From Amphiduros pacificus (taxonomy: Eukaryota; Annelida; Polychaeta; Phyllodocida; Hesionidae), in assembly GCA_949316495.1 (NCBI GenBank), contig OX439009.1, positions 40,027,443 to 40,091,442 on the forward strand: a stretch of 64,000 nt of DNA. Direction: 5' to 3'. The position numbers and the translations under genes were made by a program. The first letter of the stretch is position 1; each line of letters starts with the position of its first letter. Below, piece by piece: positions 1 through 10,740 of this stretch. A model generated the notes under the pieces. It saw only the letters and a program-made list of their open reading frames with translations. It did no database searches and had not been told where the DNA came from.

Positions 1-1
1 A

Positions 2-1744
2 TCTGACTGTGAGATTACTCAAGCTGAGAAGTTCAACACATTCTTTCTTGAAAAAATAGAGAGAATCCGCCTGGACATTGATAATGCTCCTTCTGGCCAA
101 ATTTCGCCACCAGGTGACACTGCAAACAATAGTACTACATGTCTGGATAGGTTCACACCCCTAACCATTGATGACGTACGGAAATTGGTCAAAAGGTCAG
201 CAAAGAAGTCATGTGACCTGGATCCAATTCCAACCTGGCTCTTACTTGACCTCTTAGATGACCTCCTACCAATAATTACTTCCATCATAAATAAATCACT
301 GATGGAATCAGCAGTATCGGAAAATATGAAAATAGCCATCATAACACCCCTGCTGAAGAAACTAGGTCTGGAACTGGTTGAAAAAAACTATAGGCCTGTT
401 TCCAACCTAACATTTGTCTCCAAACTAACTGAGAGGGCGGTTGCAGACCAACTAGTCCCCCATCTTGTAAGGAATGGTCTTACTGACAAGTTTCAATCAG
501 CCTACAAGGAATATCACAGCACTGAAACCGCTTTGTTAAAAGTGCAAAATGATATCTTGGGCTGCCTTGACAATAGAAAGGCAGTTATCTTGTTGTTGCT
601 TGACCTTTCCGCTGCCTTTGACACTATTGACCATCAAATCCTTTTGGACAGGCTGAGGGATAGATGCAACGTCACAGGTCATGCACTCTCCTGGATTCGG
701 TCATACCTAATGGACAGAAAGCAATGTGTGAAGGTGGGGATTCATAGATCCTGTCTCAAATCCTTAAAATATGGGGTACCCCAAGGCTCAGTCCTGGGTC
801 CTATACTGTTCACCATTTACATGACACCCCTATCTGATATACTTGCAAAATATGGTCTGAGCTATCATATTTATGCAGATGATACTCAGATCTACATCCC
901 TGTGGACCACGCCTCTCCCCATCATGTGGATATGAGCAGACACAAACTGGAGGAGTGTGTCAGGGAAGTCAGAAATTTCCTCATATCAAACAAGATGAAG
1001 ATAAATGATGGAAAGACAGAGATGCTCATATGTACTGACAGATACAGTACTACCACCCATAGCAGTATCCCAACCACAATCAGAGTGGGTGACTCTGATA
1101 TTGCTCCTAGTCAGTCAGTTGTTGACCTTGGTATCACATTTGACTCCAACATGGACATGAAGGCCCAGATCAGGAAAATGTGTCAGAAGGGCTATTATCA
1201 CATCAGGAACCTGGCGGCCATCAGACATTGTCTAGACGAGAAGACCCCGGTAACACTTACCCATGCTTTTGTTACATCCACCCTTGACTATGGTAATGGT
1301 CTTCTGGTAGGTCTTCCTAAAACTGACATCATGAAACTGCAATACCTCCAAAACTCTGCAGCACGGGTAGTTGGAAAAATCAGGAAATTTGATCACATTT
1401 CAGGAAAATTAAGGGAACTGCATTGGCTTCCCGTTCATGCGAGAATAGATTTTAAAATTCTTCTATTAACCTGGAAAGCCCTTAACGGTAAGGCTCCGCC
1501 TTACTTACGGGATCTACTCCTGATTAAAGAAGGTGAACGCTGTCTAAGATCCAATGATGGCACCCACCTACAGGTACCTAAAACCAGGCTAAGGACAGTA
1601 GGTGACAGGGCCTTCTCATCTGTAGGCCCACGACTATGGAATTCCTTGCCTACTGATATTAGGACAAGCACGTCAGTCTCCTCGTTTAAGAGTAGGCTGA
1701 AAACTCATCTCTTCAGGATGCATGTCCTGAACTCAGCGCTATGA
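2..1744 (+). CDS. LINE ORF2 C-terminal part: reverse transcriptase, CR1/L2 group (5' partial)
   Basis: The frame is open from base 2 to the TGA at 1742-1744, giving 580 residues, and it clearly continues upstream of the window. No start codon is assigned; the first bases already encode protein-like sequence. Numbered from base 2, reverse-transcriptase motifs are visible: motif A around residue 201 (LDLSAAFDTIDH), motif B around 259 (GVPQGSVLGP) and the catalytic YADD at 291-294 (bases 872-883). The C-terminal region (HWLPVHARIDFKI, then GDRAFSSVGPRLWNSLP) is typical of the CR1/L2 group of the Jockey superfamily. The product would copy its own RNA at a nicked target by target-primed reverse transcription. 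The endonuclease and ORF1 lie outside the window. No stop or frameshift is seen in this part, which suggests a fairly young copy. The family is confident; the exact clade is not. Confidence 0.93.
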   Translation, partial: SDCEITQAEKFNTFFLEKIERIRLDIDNAPSGQISPPGDTANNSTTCLDRFTPLTIDDVRKLVKRSAKKSCDLDPIPTWLLLDLLDDLLPIITSIINKSLMESAVSENMKIAIITPLLKKLGLELVEKNYRPVSNLTFVSKLTERAVADQLVPHLVRNGLTDKFQSAYKEYHSTETALLKVQNDILGCLDNRKAVILLLLDLSAAFDTIDHQILLDRLRDRCNVTGHALSWIRSYLMDRKQCVKVGIHRSCLKSLKYGVPQGSVLGPILFTIYMTPLSDILAKYGLSYHIYADDTQIYIPVDHASPHHVDMSRHKLEECVREVRNFLISNKMKINDGKTEMLICTDRYSTTTHSSIPTTIRVGDSDIAPSQSVVDLGITFDSNMDMKAQIRKMCQKGYYHIRNLAAIRHCLDEKTPVTLTHAFVTSTLDYGNGLLVGLPKTDIMKLQYLQNSAARVVGKIRKFDHISGKLRELHWLPVHARIDFKILLLTWKALNGKAPPYLRDLLLIKEGERCLRSNDGTHLQVPKTRLRTVGDRAFSSVGPRLWNSLPTDIRTSTSVSSFKSRLKTHLFRMHVLNSAL

Positions 1745-1804
1745 ACAGACTTGTCTGGTATCAGCGCTATACAAATTTTATTATTATTATTATTATTATT
1801 ATTA
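1745..1804 (+). mobile_element. LINE 3' UTR and (ATT)n tail
   Basis: Directly after the stop comes a short 3' end, with gcgctat at 1737-1743 and again at 1764-1770, followed by an (ATT)n run to about 1804. The same box recurs at 42,781-42,833 and, reversed, at about 30,766-30,832, so it is a family signature. The very short 3' UTR with a simple-repeat tail fits LINEs of the CR1/L2 type. The end of the tail is taken as the insertion boundary. No target-site duplication can be checked because the 5' end is off-window. Confidence 0.8.
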
Positions 1805-1989
1805 ATTGTTACATTTAAAGAGAACACCATATAACTATGATAACATATAACTCCTAATAACTATATAACGATTATTAACCAATCGCACATAAACACAAAA
1901 CATAAAACTACTGGTTACTGTGCATAGCACTGTCCATGAAATTATCAGGTTTTGATCAGATTGTTTGACGGTGCATTCTTGTCAGTGAC

Positions 1990-4900
1990 TTTATTCTGAC
2001 CTTCAATTGTGAGGCAATAATTTGCCTGTAGCAATTACATTTTGCAGTCTGTGGGGAGATGCACCTTTCTTGGTGAGACAATCTGCTAACTGCCCTGTTC
2101 CAGGGACCCAGCGAACAGCCACATTTTCATTCTCAACAAATTCCTTGAGAGCAGTTATATCTATACGTAGACGCTTCTCGTCTACAAGATGTGTAGACTG
2201 GATGGCCTGCATTAAGCTCCTATTATCAGTTATTGCTAGGATTGGTACCTTGGCACCTACGCAAACATTTAGTATTTCTCGAAGGTAGATGCCCTCCTCA
2301 ATGCCACCTAACAGGGCCATTGTCTCTGCCACCAAAGTGCTTCTTCAGACACGTTTCACTTTGGAGCTGTTCCATGAAATTGGCGCAGCAGTGTTTTGAC
2401 TGTCAGCCATAAATATCACATGGCCCCCACAGCTGTTTCACGTGCATAAGATATTTTTCATATAAGTTAGATATTTTTCAAATAAGTAAGATATTTTTCA
2501 AATAAGTAAGATATTTTCTCCATATCATTGAATGCAATATTTTTCATGTTAAAAGAAGATTTTGCTTTGTTTTGGCTCTGAAAATGACTGCCGTAATTGC
2601 AAACAATATGATAAAATGTTGATTATACCTTGGAGTAATGAGTGTATGTGTGCACTGATTTGTTTTCAACGTATCCAAGGTGGTCACCGTGTTTCCAACC
2701 GGAAGTGACGTCAGTTCGCCCTCTCCTATTGAGTTTGGCAAAACCAGCATCAGTATATATGACCAACTTCACATCATTCAGAGTGGCCAACCTCGGAAAC
2801 ATATTTTGAACACTTTCGCCTTTCACACGTCGTATACATTTGTTGGCCTCAGCCAGATGTGTTGGGTGGGCCTTGTTGAATTTTGTGGATAAATCAATCA
2901 TTACAAATCCTAGATCTCGTCTACTACCATTGGAGACCCAGTTGATTTGACTCACCAGACTGCGATACATACTGTATTCCTCAGAATTCAAATCTCTATC
3001 TGGGCCTTGCACACTGAATGGCATTTTTGACACATCCCACGATGATATATACTCCTGTTGGCTAACACTGATGCCTGATTTTGACTTCTGATTAATTTCC
3101 AAACTCACATACACAGATGATCCTGCGGACTGTTTGCTAGCCTTGTACTTATGCATCACTTGAGACATGACATTTTTGTCAAACAGATCTGACCCTGCAT
3201 GCAGAAAATCATCAACATGACACACAATGAAACCGTGTATTTGGCCAGATATCTTGTATATGAAAACTACAGGTTCCATACTAGTATTTGAGCATCCAAG
3301 CCCCTCTAGACATGATTTCACAGAGAAATAGAATTTTCTGGCCCCATCATTCAGACCATACAAACATTTCTTAAGTTTTCATAGCTTTGTGGGGTCTTCA
3401 TAACCCTTTGGTGGCTTCACATACACGTCACGGTCCATAGACTGACCCTGAGGATAGGCAGATTTTATGTCAGTTGATTTTATAATCCACCCTTTTGTGG
3501 CTGTCACTGCCAGCATCACACGGACCATAGACTTGGATACTGTAGAGCTGTCTGACTGTACTTTCTCGGGCTCCTGGAAGCCCCTCGCCACCAATCTGGC
3601 CTTCTTCTGACCACCCGGCTTATCTGTTATTACCCAGCGTGATGACACAAATGGTTGACTCACATTGTGAACGACTTCATACGTTTGAAATTCCTTTAAT
3701 TTTTCAAGCTCTTCATGTTTGGCTTGTTCCTCCTTGGTATCAAGTTTGACTTGAAGCACGTCATTCTCTTTTGCTAAAATATACTAAATTGGCCTCATTA
3801 CCATCAGATATACTGGGCTCATCAATATGCTCAAAAATAGCACGGCTAAAATCCACAGATAGCCTATCATAGTCAGATTTCTCAACTTTCCACCAGGGAG
3901 CAGTAGCCGTTGTAGCCTTACCAGCTCTGCTGATAATTTTTCCAGTGGTCCATGGATCGTCAGTTTTCAGTTTGTATTGGACATAGTCATCTTTCTTAAC
4001 AGTTTTCCAGCTGTCATGTTCTCTAACTTCAGTATCATCTGACGATACTGGTCCATTTTGAGGCTGTGCCCCCAGGGCATTGCCAACTACAGGTGGCGCC
4101 ACCACATCAGGTTGTGTGGCCTCTAGAATGTCATCTTCATCTGCTGGGGTGGTTTCTCCACCATCTGGAGTGGCTTTTTCAACCATCGGGGTGGCATTGT
4201 CTTCCATGGGGGTAGCGTCATGTATCGGCCCATACTACTCACCCTGCAATACCACACGATTGGTATACACTCTGTAGATCTGCGACCCATGCCTGATGAA
4301 TATTATTTTACCATCTTGGGCGAGTACTTTGGCAGGGCCGAACCATTCTACCCCATTATCCTTCTTAAAATATACCATGTCGCCATCTTTGTATATTCTA
4401 TCAATAATATGTATCTTGTGTCTCAGTGCTCTTCTCAATTTTTCACTGGTGTCTGCCTCAATAAATGCCCTCTTCGCCTGCTCCCAGAGCCTTGAGGTGC
4501 TTTAACAAAGTCTGACCTTTCACATCATTCAAAGCGGGAGGGTGAGTATCAAAACCTGGCAGTGTAGGATTTTTCCCAAATACTATTTGATAAGGGGAAT
4601 ACCCGGCATGCATTGACATTGAGTATTTAACTGTGCATGCCCAGGTCAGGAGAGTTTCAAATGGTATCTGGGGGTTGTTATGTACAAGCTTTACCATCAT
4701 ATGATCCATGACCCCGTGATTCTTTTCACACACACCATTCGAGTATCGGCTGTTTGCGGCTGTAGTGTTGATTTTTATGTTCAGAATGCTGGTCATTTCC
4801 GCAATTTCCTCAGCCGTGAATTCCCCTCCATTATCCATAAGTACCTGGTTAGGCATGCCGTACCCTGAGCCAAGCCAGCCTTTTATGAAGCCATCCACTA

Positions 4901-6330
4901 CCTCCCTAGGGTATTTCCTGTAAATCCTTTGTGCTATGGTGAGCCTGGAATGATAGTCAATAATGTATAACAACCAAGCTTGAAGGTCTCACTGCTTTCT
5001 TTTCTTTCAACTAGTTTTCGCTTCTCCTCTGGAAGATTATTCAAATAAGCTGTCAGCCATGTTTCACCGCAGACTGTGCTTGAACAAGCACTATCCAGTA
5101 TCATGTGGTATTCTGCCTCACAAGCCAACTGATTAAGCAAAATGTCACTATTACCAGTTTGTAATACCGCAGAATGGTACAACCTACTGCGTTCATTTGG
5201 GCCTGGTTGCTTGTTTTTCGGGTTGTCTTGACATCTGGGACTCAAATGTGTTATTGAGTCACAAATGAAGCATCTCGTGTACTCTCCATTAGCATACTTG
5301 GGATTATATTTTATCTTTTTGTCATAATCCTGTCTTCCATCCTCATGTTTGTCTTCTCTGTGCATGCGTGGTGGTCGAAACCGACTTCCGCCCCTCGCTC
5401 TACGTGGATTGTATCTGCGACCTTGCTGGCCAGCTGAAGCACCTCCCCATGCACAGTATGCTTCAGTGTCATCGTCTTCACTGCCAGGACCCACTTGGTT
5501 CACCTCAGTTTTAATAACAGAAAGTAGGTCCCCGGGAGTGGAATTCTCACCTTTACTGGAAAAATGTCCCAAGCCTTCTTCTGCAGCATATTTCCTTAAA
5601 CTGGCCTTAGCCTGCTCAAACAAAGTGTCTTTGTTGGAATAATTAATCCCTGTCAAACATAAAGAAATGGTAGTATCAGACAGTCAAGCTCGCTTAATCA
5701 GTGTCAAAGCAAGGATGGATTCAGGAATAACCACCTGTTCACTTCTTAATCTGTTGTATGAAATTTCAAAGTCTGCTATATATTCATTTATGGATAAATT
5801 GCCTCTCCTCAAGTCATCGTGAAGCACAAATTTTTCTCAAATTTTACTCAGATCATCTTTTTCATATACTCATCCATATATTTGAGCAGAATTTTATATC
5901 CATCCTCAGCACACAATTCATCCACTGTCAGTCTCGAATTTAAATGCTTTCTCAGTTTGTACTGTTTATCTTTTGATTCCTCAGGCAATGAAAGCAATAT
6001 TTTTGTACCGATCGCAGCCTTCGGTACTTTTGTGGTTAGCAACCAACAATCAAGTTCAAATCTGTAGACTTCAAAAGTCTTCTCCATCATGTCAAATTTT
6101 GGCAAATATGAGGACTCCTTCTCAGTCCCAGACATCTCTACTGCTATGTCTTCCACAACTTCAATCTTTATTGGTTGATGCCTACCAAAATGCCAACTCA
6201 CGGACATTTATGCACACATAAATCCTTCAATACACAGACTGATACACATCAGAATTGTCACTCAGTCTTATATGGCCACCATCTTGGTTTGGCTTCCTCC
6301 AGAATAGTCCAGCTTTCTCACCCTGGTCAG
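1990..6330 (-). mobile_element. Ty1/copia-type LTR retrotransposon fossil, broken
   Basis: This is read on the minus strand, from right to left. In order there are a gag-like region (about 5.2-6.2 kb) with a CX2CX4HX4C zinc knuckle, an aspartic protease signature (LDSAC, about 5.1 kb), an integrase core (about 4.5-4.97 kb) with a downstream basic region, a copia-type reverse transcriptase (about 2.6-3.76 kb), and an RNase H of the copia type (about 2.0-2.34 kb). Protease-integrase-RT-RNase H is the Ty1/copia order. The coding region is broken, with around half a dozen or more interruptions. I could not recognise an LTR pair by eye, so both ends are approximate; the left end lies close to the LINE tail. 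Loss of recognisable ends and several breaks point to an old, inactive copy. The family is confident, the lineage within copia is not. Confidence 0.85.
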
Positions 6331-6364
6331 TGCAAATACATGTGTTTTATGAACTCTGTCACAG

Positions 6365-6379
6365 TTCAGTCTTTGTCCA
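6365..6379 (+). repeat. Left target-site duplication of a SINE
   Basis: The 15-bp sequence ttcagtctttgtcca at 6365-6379 is repeated exactly at 6579-6593 on the other side of the tRNA-derived SINE. This is the expected product of LINE-type target-primed insertion. Confidence 0.88.
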
Positions 6380-6578
6380 GACCAGCCCCACTAGCACAGT
6401 TGGTAGAGTGTAGGATCTGTGCCTTTAATGGTTATATAAGTGGAGGACGGGAGGTGGTGGGTTCGACTCCCACTGCCGGCAGTGTTACTTTCACACTGGT
6501 TAAAAGGCTTGGAAGTCGACCTGATATGGCCATAGTTGCTGAAAGGGTCGTAAAAACACCATTTCACATTTTTTTTTT
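6380..6578 (+). mobile_element. tRNA-derived SINE, complete with flanking duplication
   Basis: The head carries a Pol III A box (tagcacagttggtagagtg, about 6392-6410) and a B box (ggttcgactcc, about 6460-6470) inside tRNA-like sequence. A body of about 100 bp follows, containing a gctgaaagggtcg block, then an oligo-T end. Exact 15-bp target-site duplications flank it (6365-6379 and 6579-6593), so both ends are fixed to within a base or two. It would be transcribed by Pol III and mobilised in trans by a LINE. The gaaagggt block is shared with the SINE at 6,827, so the two may be related families. It lies at or just beyond the right edge of the copia fossil. Confidence 0.88.
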
Positions 6579-6593
6579 TTCAGTCTTTGTCCA
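6579..6593 (+). repeat. Right target-site duplication of the SINE
   Basis: This is the exact second copy of ttcagtctttgtcca. Removing the SINE and one copy restores an uninterrupted pre-insertion sequence. Confidence 0.88.
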
Positions 6594-6817
6594 ATCCTTC
6601 ATTAAACGTAATCCAAATCACATAAACTCTGCTACCATTGTTATTCTGGTGATATTTGGAAGAGAAGGACACAACACATGGAGTTGAGTTGAATACTGTA
6701 TTGCATCACACTAAACTACTTACAAAGATTACTACGCCGGAACTATTTTCTTTTTGGAGGGAGATTCAAATATCAACACAACCTATGTGCATACTATTGC
6801 AAACTATCCCATAACCC
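6594..6817. other. Unassigned stretch right of the SINE
   Basis: No open frame or repeat is recognised here. It may contain the outer end of the copia fossil or ordinary flanking DNA; the lack of a recognisable LTR partner near 1.8-2.0 kb prevents a decision. Confidence 0.4.
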
Positions 6818-6826
6818 ACAAAAGAA

Positions 6827-7147
6827 GGCCATGGGCCGTGGCGCAGTTAGTTAGAGCGCCAGCTTATTAGCACCAGTTCCTCTGTGGTGATCCAAAGGTC
6901 GTGGGTTTGAACCCCGGCCGTGCCGTGAATGATCTCATGATACAATTTCCCATATGAGCTGAGGCCCGTGCCGAAAGGGTTAACCTATTGTCCTTGTAAA
7001 TCTGCGACCGGGCGGGTCATCATGTCAAGGACCTGCGACATGACAATTCAGTGAGGCAGCACTATATCTGCTACAAGTAGGTCTCATCACAAAATGACTG
7101 AAATAATGTTGAAAGTGATTTAAAACCCCAAACAAACAAACAAACCT
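6827..7147 (+). mobile_element. tRNA-derived SINE of mollusc type with conserved tail and (CAAA)n end
   Basis: The A box lies in gtggcgcagttagttagagc (about 6839-6858) and the B box in gggtttgaacccc (about 6904-6916). A body of about 200 bp ends in gcagcactatatctgctac, a stretch around tgactgaaataatgttgaaa, and aaaccccaaacaaacaaac. Related tails are frequent in molluscs; the RUDI/Meta-domain SINEs are the nearest named group I can suggest, without certainty. A 9-bp duplication acaaaagaa is present at 6818-6826 and 7148-7156. Fragments of the same family occur at 9,851-9,915 and 42,697-43,016, so this copy can serve as the local reference. Confidence 0.85.
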
Positions 7148-7156
7148 ACAAAAGAA

Positions 7157-7460
7157 AGGAACGGGAGCAAGAAAATTCGTTTAAAAAGTGGACATTCCTA
7201 TCCTGCAAATAGGGGTTTCCCCATGGCACCTTCACATGGAGACTGAGAGAAACCACAAACACCTCCACACTGGAGGTGCTGATTGTGAAGGACCAGCACC
7301 TCCAGAGGTACTGGGACCTCCACCTGATCCAATATAAACCAGACGTAGGTTAGCGCAGTCAGTTCCCATCCAACTTATGAGATCACAACCGATTGAACCA
7401 TTGTTGGTATTGGCCAGGGACTGCTATTGTTGTCTGCCTCGTCTACTTGCCTTATTTACT
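7157..7460. other. Unassigned intervening DNA
   Basis: About 300 bp without a recognised gene. It contains a small inverted repeat around cctccacactggagg (about 7262-7276) followed by related cctcca-containing text. No further feature is supported. Confidence 0.4.
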
Positions 7461-7461
7461 T

Positions 7462-7750
7462 ATTGCAACCTCTTAATATCCACCTTGGGGAGACCAGACA
7501 GGAAACCATTGCCATCATTAAGGGCAGAGGTAACAAAAGCATGGGTCAAGATCTCAGCTGTCTTGCCATCTAGACACTGTTTGATAGCCGCAATATTTTT
7601 GATGTGATAATATCCCTTCTTACACATCTTACCAATTTGAGCCTTTATGTCCATTTCTGAGTCAAATGTAACCACAATGTAAACTACTGACTCAGTCAGT
7701 GAGATGTCAGATTCACCTGTTCTGACAGTGCTGATATCATGTCTGATATA
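7462..7750 (-). pseudogene. LINE reverse-transcriptase fragment (minus strand)
   Basis: The minus-strand translation (GYYHIKNIAAIKQCLDGKT, then LTHAFVTSALNDGNGF) matches the LINE ORF at 2-1744 over roughly its residues 365-450, downstream of the YADD motif. It is a truncated copy of the same LINE group, diverged at many residues, with neither end of the element. It sits head-to-head with the plus-strand fragment that starts about 110 bp to the right. Confidence 0.8.
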
Positions 7751-7861
7751 AATATTACTAACATGGAAGGCTTTAAAAGGTATGGCCCTGAAGTACCTAG
7801 TAGACTTAATTGTCCTTAAATCTAATAATAGGACACCTAAGATCAAATGATAAAAATGCAT

Positions 7862-8219
7862 TTTTCCCTGTACTTTTCACTATCTACATATCTCCTCTGG
7901 CTGATATCCTGACAAAATATGGCCTCAACTACCACATCTATGCAAACGATACTCAGATCTACATACCTGTTGATCATACTTCCAGTCAGCAAGTAGATAT
8001 GGGCAGACGCAAATTAGAAGAATGTGTTAGTGAGGTCACAACTTTCCTGATCTCAAACAAAATGAAAATAATTGATGGCAAAACTGAAATGCTGATCTGT
8101 ACTGACAGGTATAGTACTGCTGCTAACAACAATATTGCTAAAACTATCAGAGAAGGTGACTCTGATATCACATCATGTGAGTAAATGGTCGACCTTGGCA
8201 TCACTTTTGACTCAAAAAA
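7862..8219 (+). pseudogene. LINE reverse-transcriptase fragment (plus strand), catalytic residue changed
   Basis: The plus-strand translation begins near the LFTIY of motif B and passes through YANDTQIY (7939-7962) to a VDLGITFDS block, matching residues of about 268-390 of the LINE at 2-1744. The catalytic YADD is YAND here, and a stop codon (TAA, 8182-8184) interrupts the match before VDLGITFDS. It overlaps in LINE coordinates with the minus-strand fragment to its left, so the pair cannot come from one simple 5'-inverted insertion. Confidence 0.82.
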
Positions 8220-8269
8220 TGTGAACTAACAAGTGAACTAACAATAATATGAAATGCAGAGGTGCAAGT

Positions 8270-8640
8270 TAATATAAAGCATAGTATTGTCAACAATTCG
8301 AGTACAGTACATGTAAATGGAGAAAGAAGTCTTGATGTTGCAAGCAAGGTACACACAGTTGCGTGAGGCTACAAGTTGTACATATCTTTCCACTGAACAT
8401 CGTATATACAAATGACCACAGTTTCGTCAATAATTGGAATAAAATGATGATTTAACCTGCTCTAGAACTGTAATGACATTGCGAGCAAGGTAAACACAGT
8501 GGTGTGAGGCTACGAGATGCACATTTTACTCAACCGAATATTATATATACAAAAACCATACCTTCGTCAATAACTGGAGTAGTAAGGTGGTTTTTCATGC
8601 CCTAAAACTGTGTTGACGTTGCAAACAAGATACGCATAGT
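8270..8640. repeat. Diverged tandem repeat, period 140 bp
   Basis: Units begin with tgatgttgcaagcaaggtac at 8333, tgacattgcgagcaaggtaa at 8473 and tgacgttgcaaacaagatac at 8613, exactly 140 bp apart. Each full unit continues with gtgaggctac, tatatacaaa and cgtcaataa. There are two complete units, a partial one before them and the start of another after. This is the longest period among the small arrays in the window. Confidence 0.85.
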
Positions 8641-8717
8641 GACGTCATACAGAAATGTCTCATAATGACGTCAGACAGTGTGACGTCAAACATGGAAGTG
8701 TCAACATAGTAACGTCA
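8640..8717 (+). promoter_or_regulatory. Cluster of CRE-like TGACGTCA palindromes
   Basis: Perfect TGACGTCA occurs at 8640-8647, 8666-8673 and 8681-8688, with a related TAACGTCA at 8710-8717. TGACGTCA is the established CREB/ATF consensus. Three perfect copies in 49 bp are more than expected by chance. No associated gene is seen, so the function is inference. Confidence 0.45.
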
Positions 8718-8966
8718 TGGTAACATCAAAAATTATGTAAATATGATCATGCAGAATACTGCTGTTACCTTTTTGTAAGCACCTCCCTCAGTATTGCTTG
8801 AAATACAAGTTTTTGCCTATTTTGACTAATAATAAAAGAAATGTTTGCTATGTCCCTTTCACCTTTCTTAATATTTCATCTTTTTCTTTCCAATGAGCCC
8901 AAGATCAAGCCAATCGGTGCAGCGGATGCCGTGTATGAATTAATTAATGACTTTATCATTCCTATT

Positions 8967-9143
<177 letters not shown>

Positions 9144-9850
9144 TAGTCACCCCCAGCAGCCGCTTTTAATGATATGGAGATTGATCATTTCAATATGCGG
9201 TTTCCATGCATTGGAACAAAATACTTGTTAATATAAGGGAATAATAAAACAACAATTCTTTCAAAAATTCCTTGAAAACAATTTTATTTCAGAAATATTA
9301 TGACAATATTAATTATTATGGTAACTGCAAATTATGCTGGTTCAATTCTTTATTGTTTATTTTAATATACAATTTTCCTTAAGGTGTAAACCAAACATAA
9401 AATATACATCATAAATGCAAATTATCTCAAGAAGAGTAATATAAGAATGTAATATTTATTGCAGCTCAGATCATGGGTGGGTTTCCTTAGTTTTTATTTC
9501 TATTTGTCACCACATGTAACTATCAGTGTTACATCTCATTTACTTTTTCCCATGGCCCACCAGGGGCTCTCTTGAGAATAAAATACATTGTAATTGTCAT
9601 GAGGCAAAACAACCCAACGACATGTTTTATAAAGGGTCTAGTTCATCAAATGTTATAAAAACAATATGATTTCCAAACTGTTTGTAAAATGCACTAGAGA
9701 TATATCAAGGTTGCCAGAAACTGTGAATGTAAAGAGAAATATTGACCGAGACATTATGAACTGAAATGTGAATAGTGACAAACATAAAAAAGAAACAACA
9801 ATGAAACACTGATTATTTAATCGGTAGTTATTGGGAGACTTGACAAATCA

Positions 9851-9915
9851 GTAATGACAATTCATTATATCTGCTTCAAGTAGGTCTCGTCATGAAATAA
9901 CTGGAATAATGTTTA
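9851..9915 (+). mobile_element. SINE tail remnant
   Basis: The stretch from atgacaattca through atatctgcttcaagtaggtc to ctggaataatgtt matches the tail of the SINE at 6,827-7,147 with a small internal loss. The head and the (CAAA)n end are missing. Confidence 0.7.
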
Positions 9916-10127
9916 AAAAAATGGGAAATATGCGTTTTACATAATAATGTTACATTATGAAGCAGTACTCAGATTTGTCTGCTGGTTCAATTCTTTATTG
10001 AATATCCTTCTGACATAAGATCACACAATACACTGAATCATCAGCAAAGGCAGTGTACAATGTTTAAATAACAGTTTGGTTACAGATTGACACTGAGTGT
10101 GTGATCGCGCTATTGGTGGTTGCCCAC

Positions 10128-10142
10128 GCTGCCCTCTGGTGG
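10128..10142 (-). promoter_or_regulatory. CTCF-like motif
   Basis: The sequence gctgccctctggtgg, read on the minus strand, fits all 15 positions of the published core CCASYAGRKGGCRSY. Binding is inferred from the motif only. Confidence 0.4.
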
Positions 10143-10405
10143 TAGTTGGTGACCCTAGACCAGTCTCCACTACAGTTTTGGTTTGCACGTTTTTTTATGT
10201 GTTCGGCAATATACACATTATGAATAGAATAGTTCTCACTTATTTGTTGTGAGAATTACTCTAGATATGAAATGATACTAACAATATGCAGACATTTCTG
10301 TTTTTGGGCTTAATTTTACGACCACCGCTAGGATTCAACCATAGAAGTCCCACTTGGGTTTGTACAAAGGGGACTCCATGGCATTGATTGAGAAACCGTC
10401 AAACA

Positions 10406-10652
10406 GTTAGAGATGGCTGCAGAAGTGAGAGATAGCTGCATAAGTGAGAAAAGCTGCAGAAGTGAGAGACAGCTGCATAAGTGAGAAAAGCTGCAGAAGT
10501 GAGAGGCAGCTGCATAAGTGAGAAAAGTTGCAGAAGTGAGAGACAGCTGCATAATTGAGAGATTGCTCCACAGGTGAGAAATAGTTACAACTGTGAGAGA
10601 TGGCTGTATGATTGAGAGACAGCTGCATAAGTGAGATATAGCTGCATACAAC
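10406..10652. repeat. Diverged 19-bp minisatellite
   Basis: Irregular copies of a unit close to agtgagagatagctgcata, with many substitutions. It is the degenerate arm of the cleaner array that starts about 90 bp to the right, separated by unique sequence. Confidence 0.85.
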
Positions 10653-10740
10653 TGAAGACAACAGAGCTGCGGACGACGACAGAATTGCGGTTTCATTTTC
10701 GAAAGACTTATTAGTGCGTGTTTTCAGTTGTTGTTGGCTG

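Larger units (their letters stand above)
9144..10405. other. AT-rich unassigned DNA with a SINE remnant
   Basis: No gene is supported. Within it lie a SINE tail remnant (9,851-9,915), a 19-bp direct repeat ctggttcaattctttattg (about 9,338 and about 9,981), and a CTCF-like motif (10,128-10,142). The rest is AT-rich and shows no further structure. Confidence 0.5.

Noticed and set aside
6380-6490. Functional tRNA gene
   Set aside because: A and B boxes are present but there is no proper acceptor stem; target duplications and an oligo-T end show a SINE.
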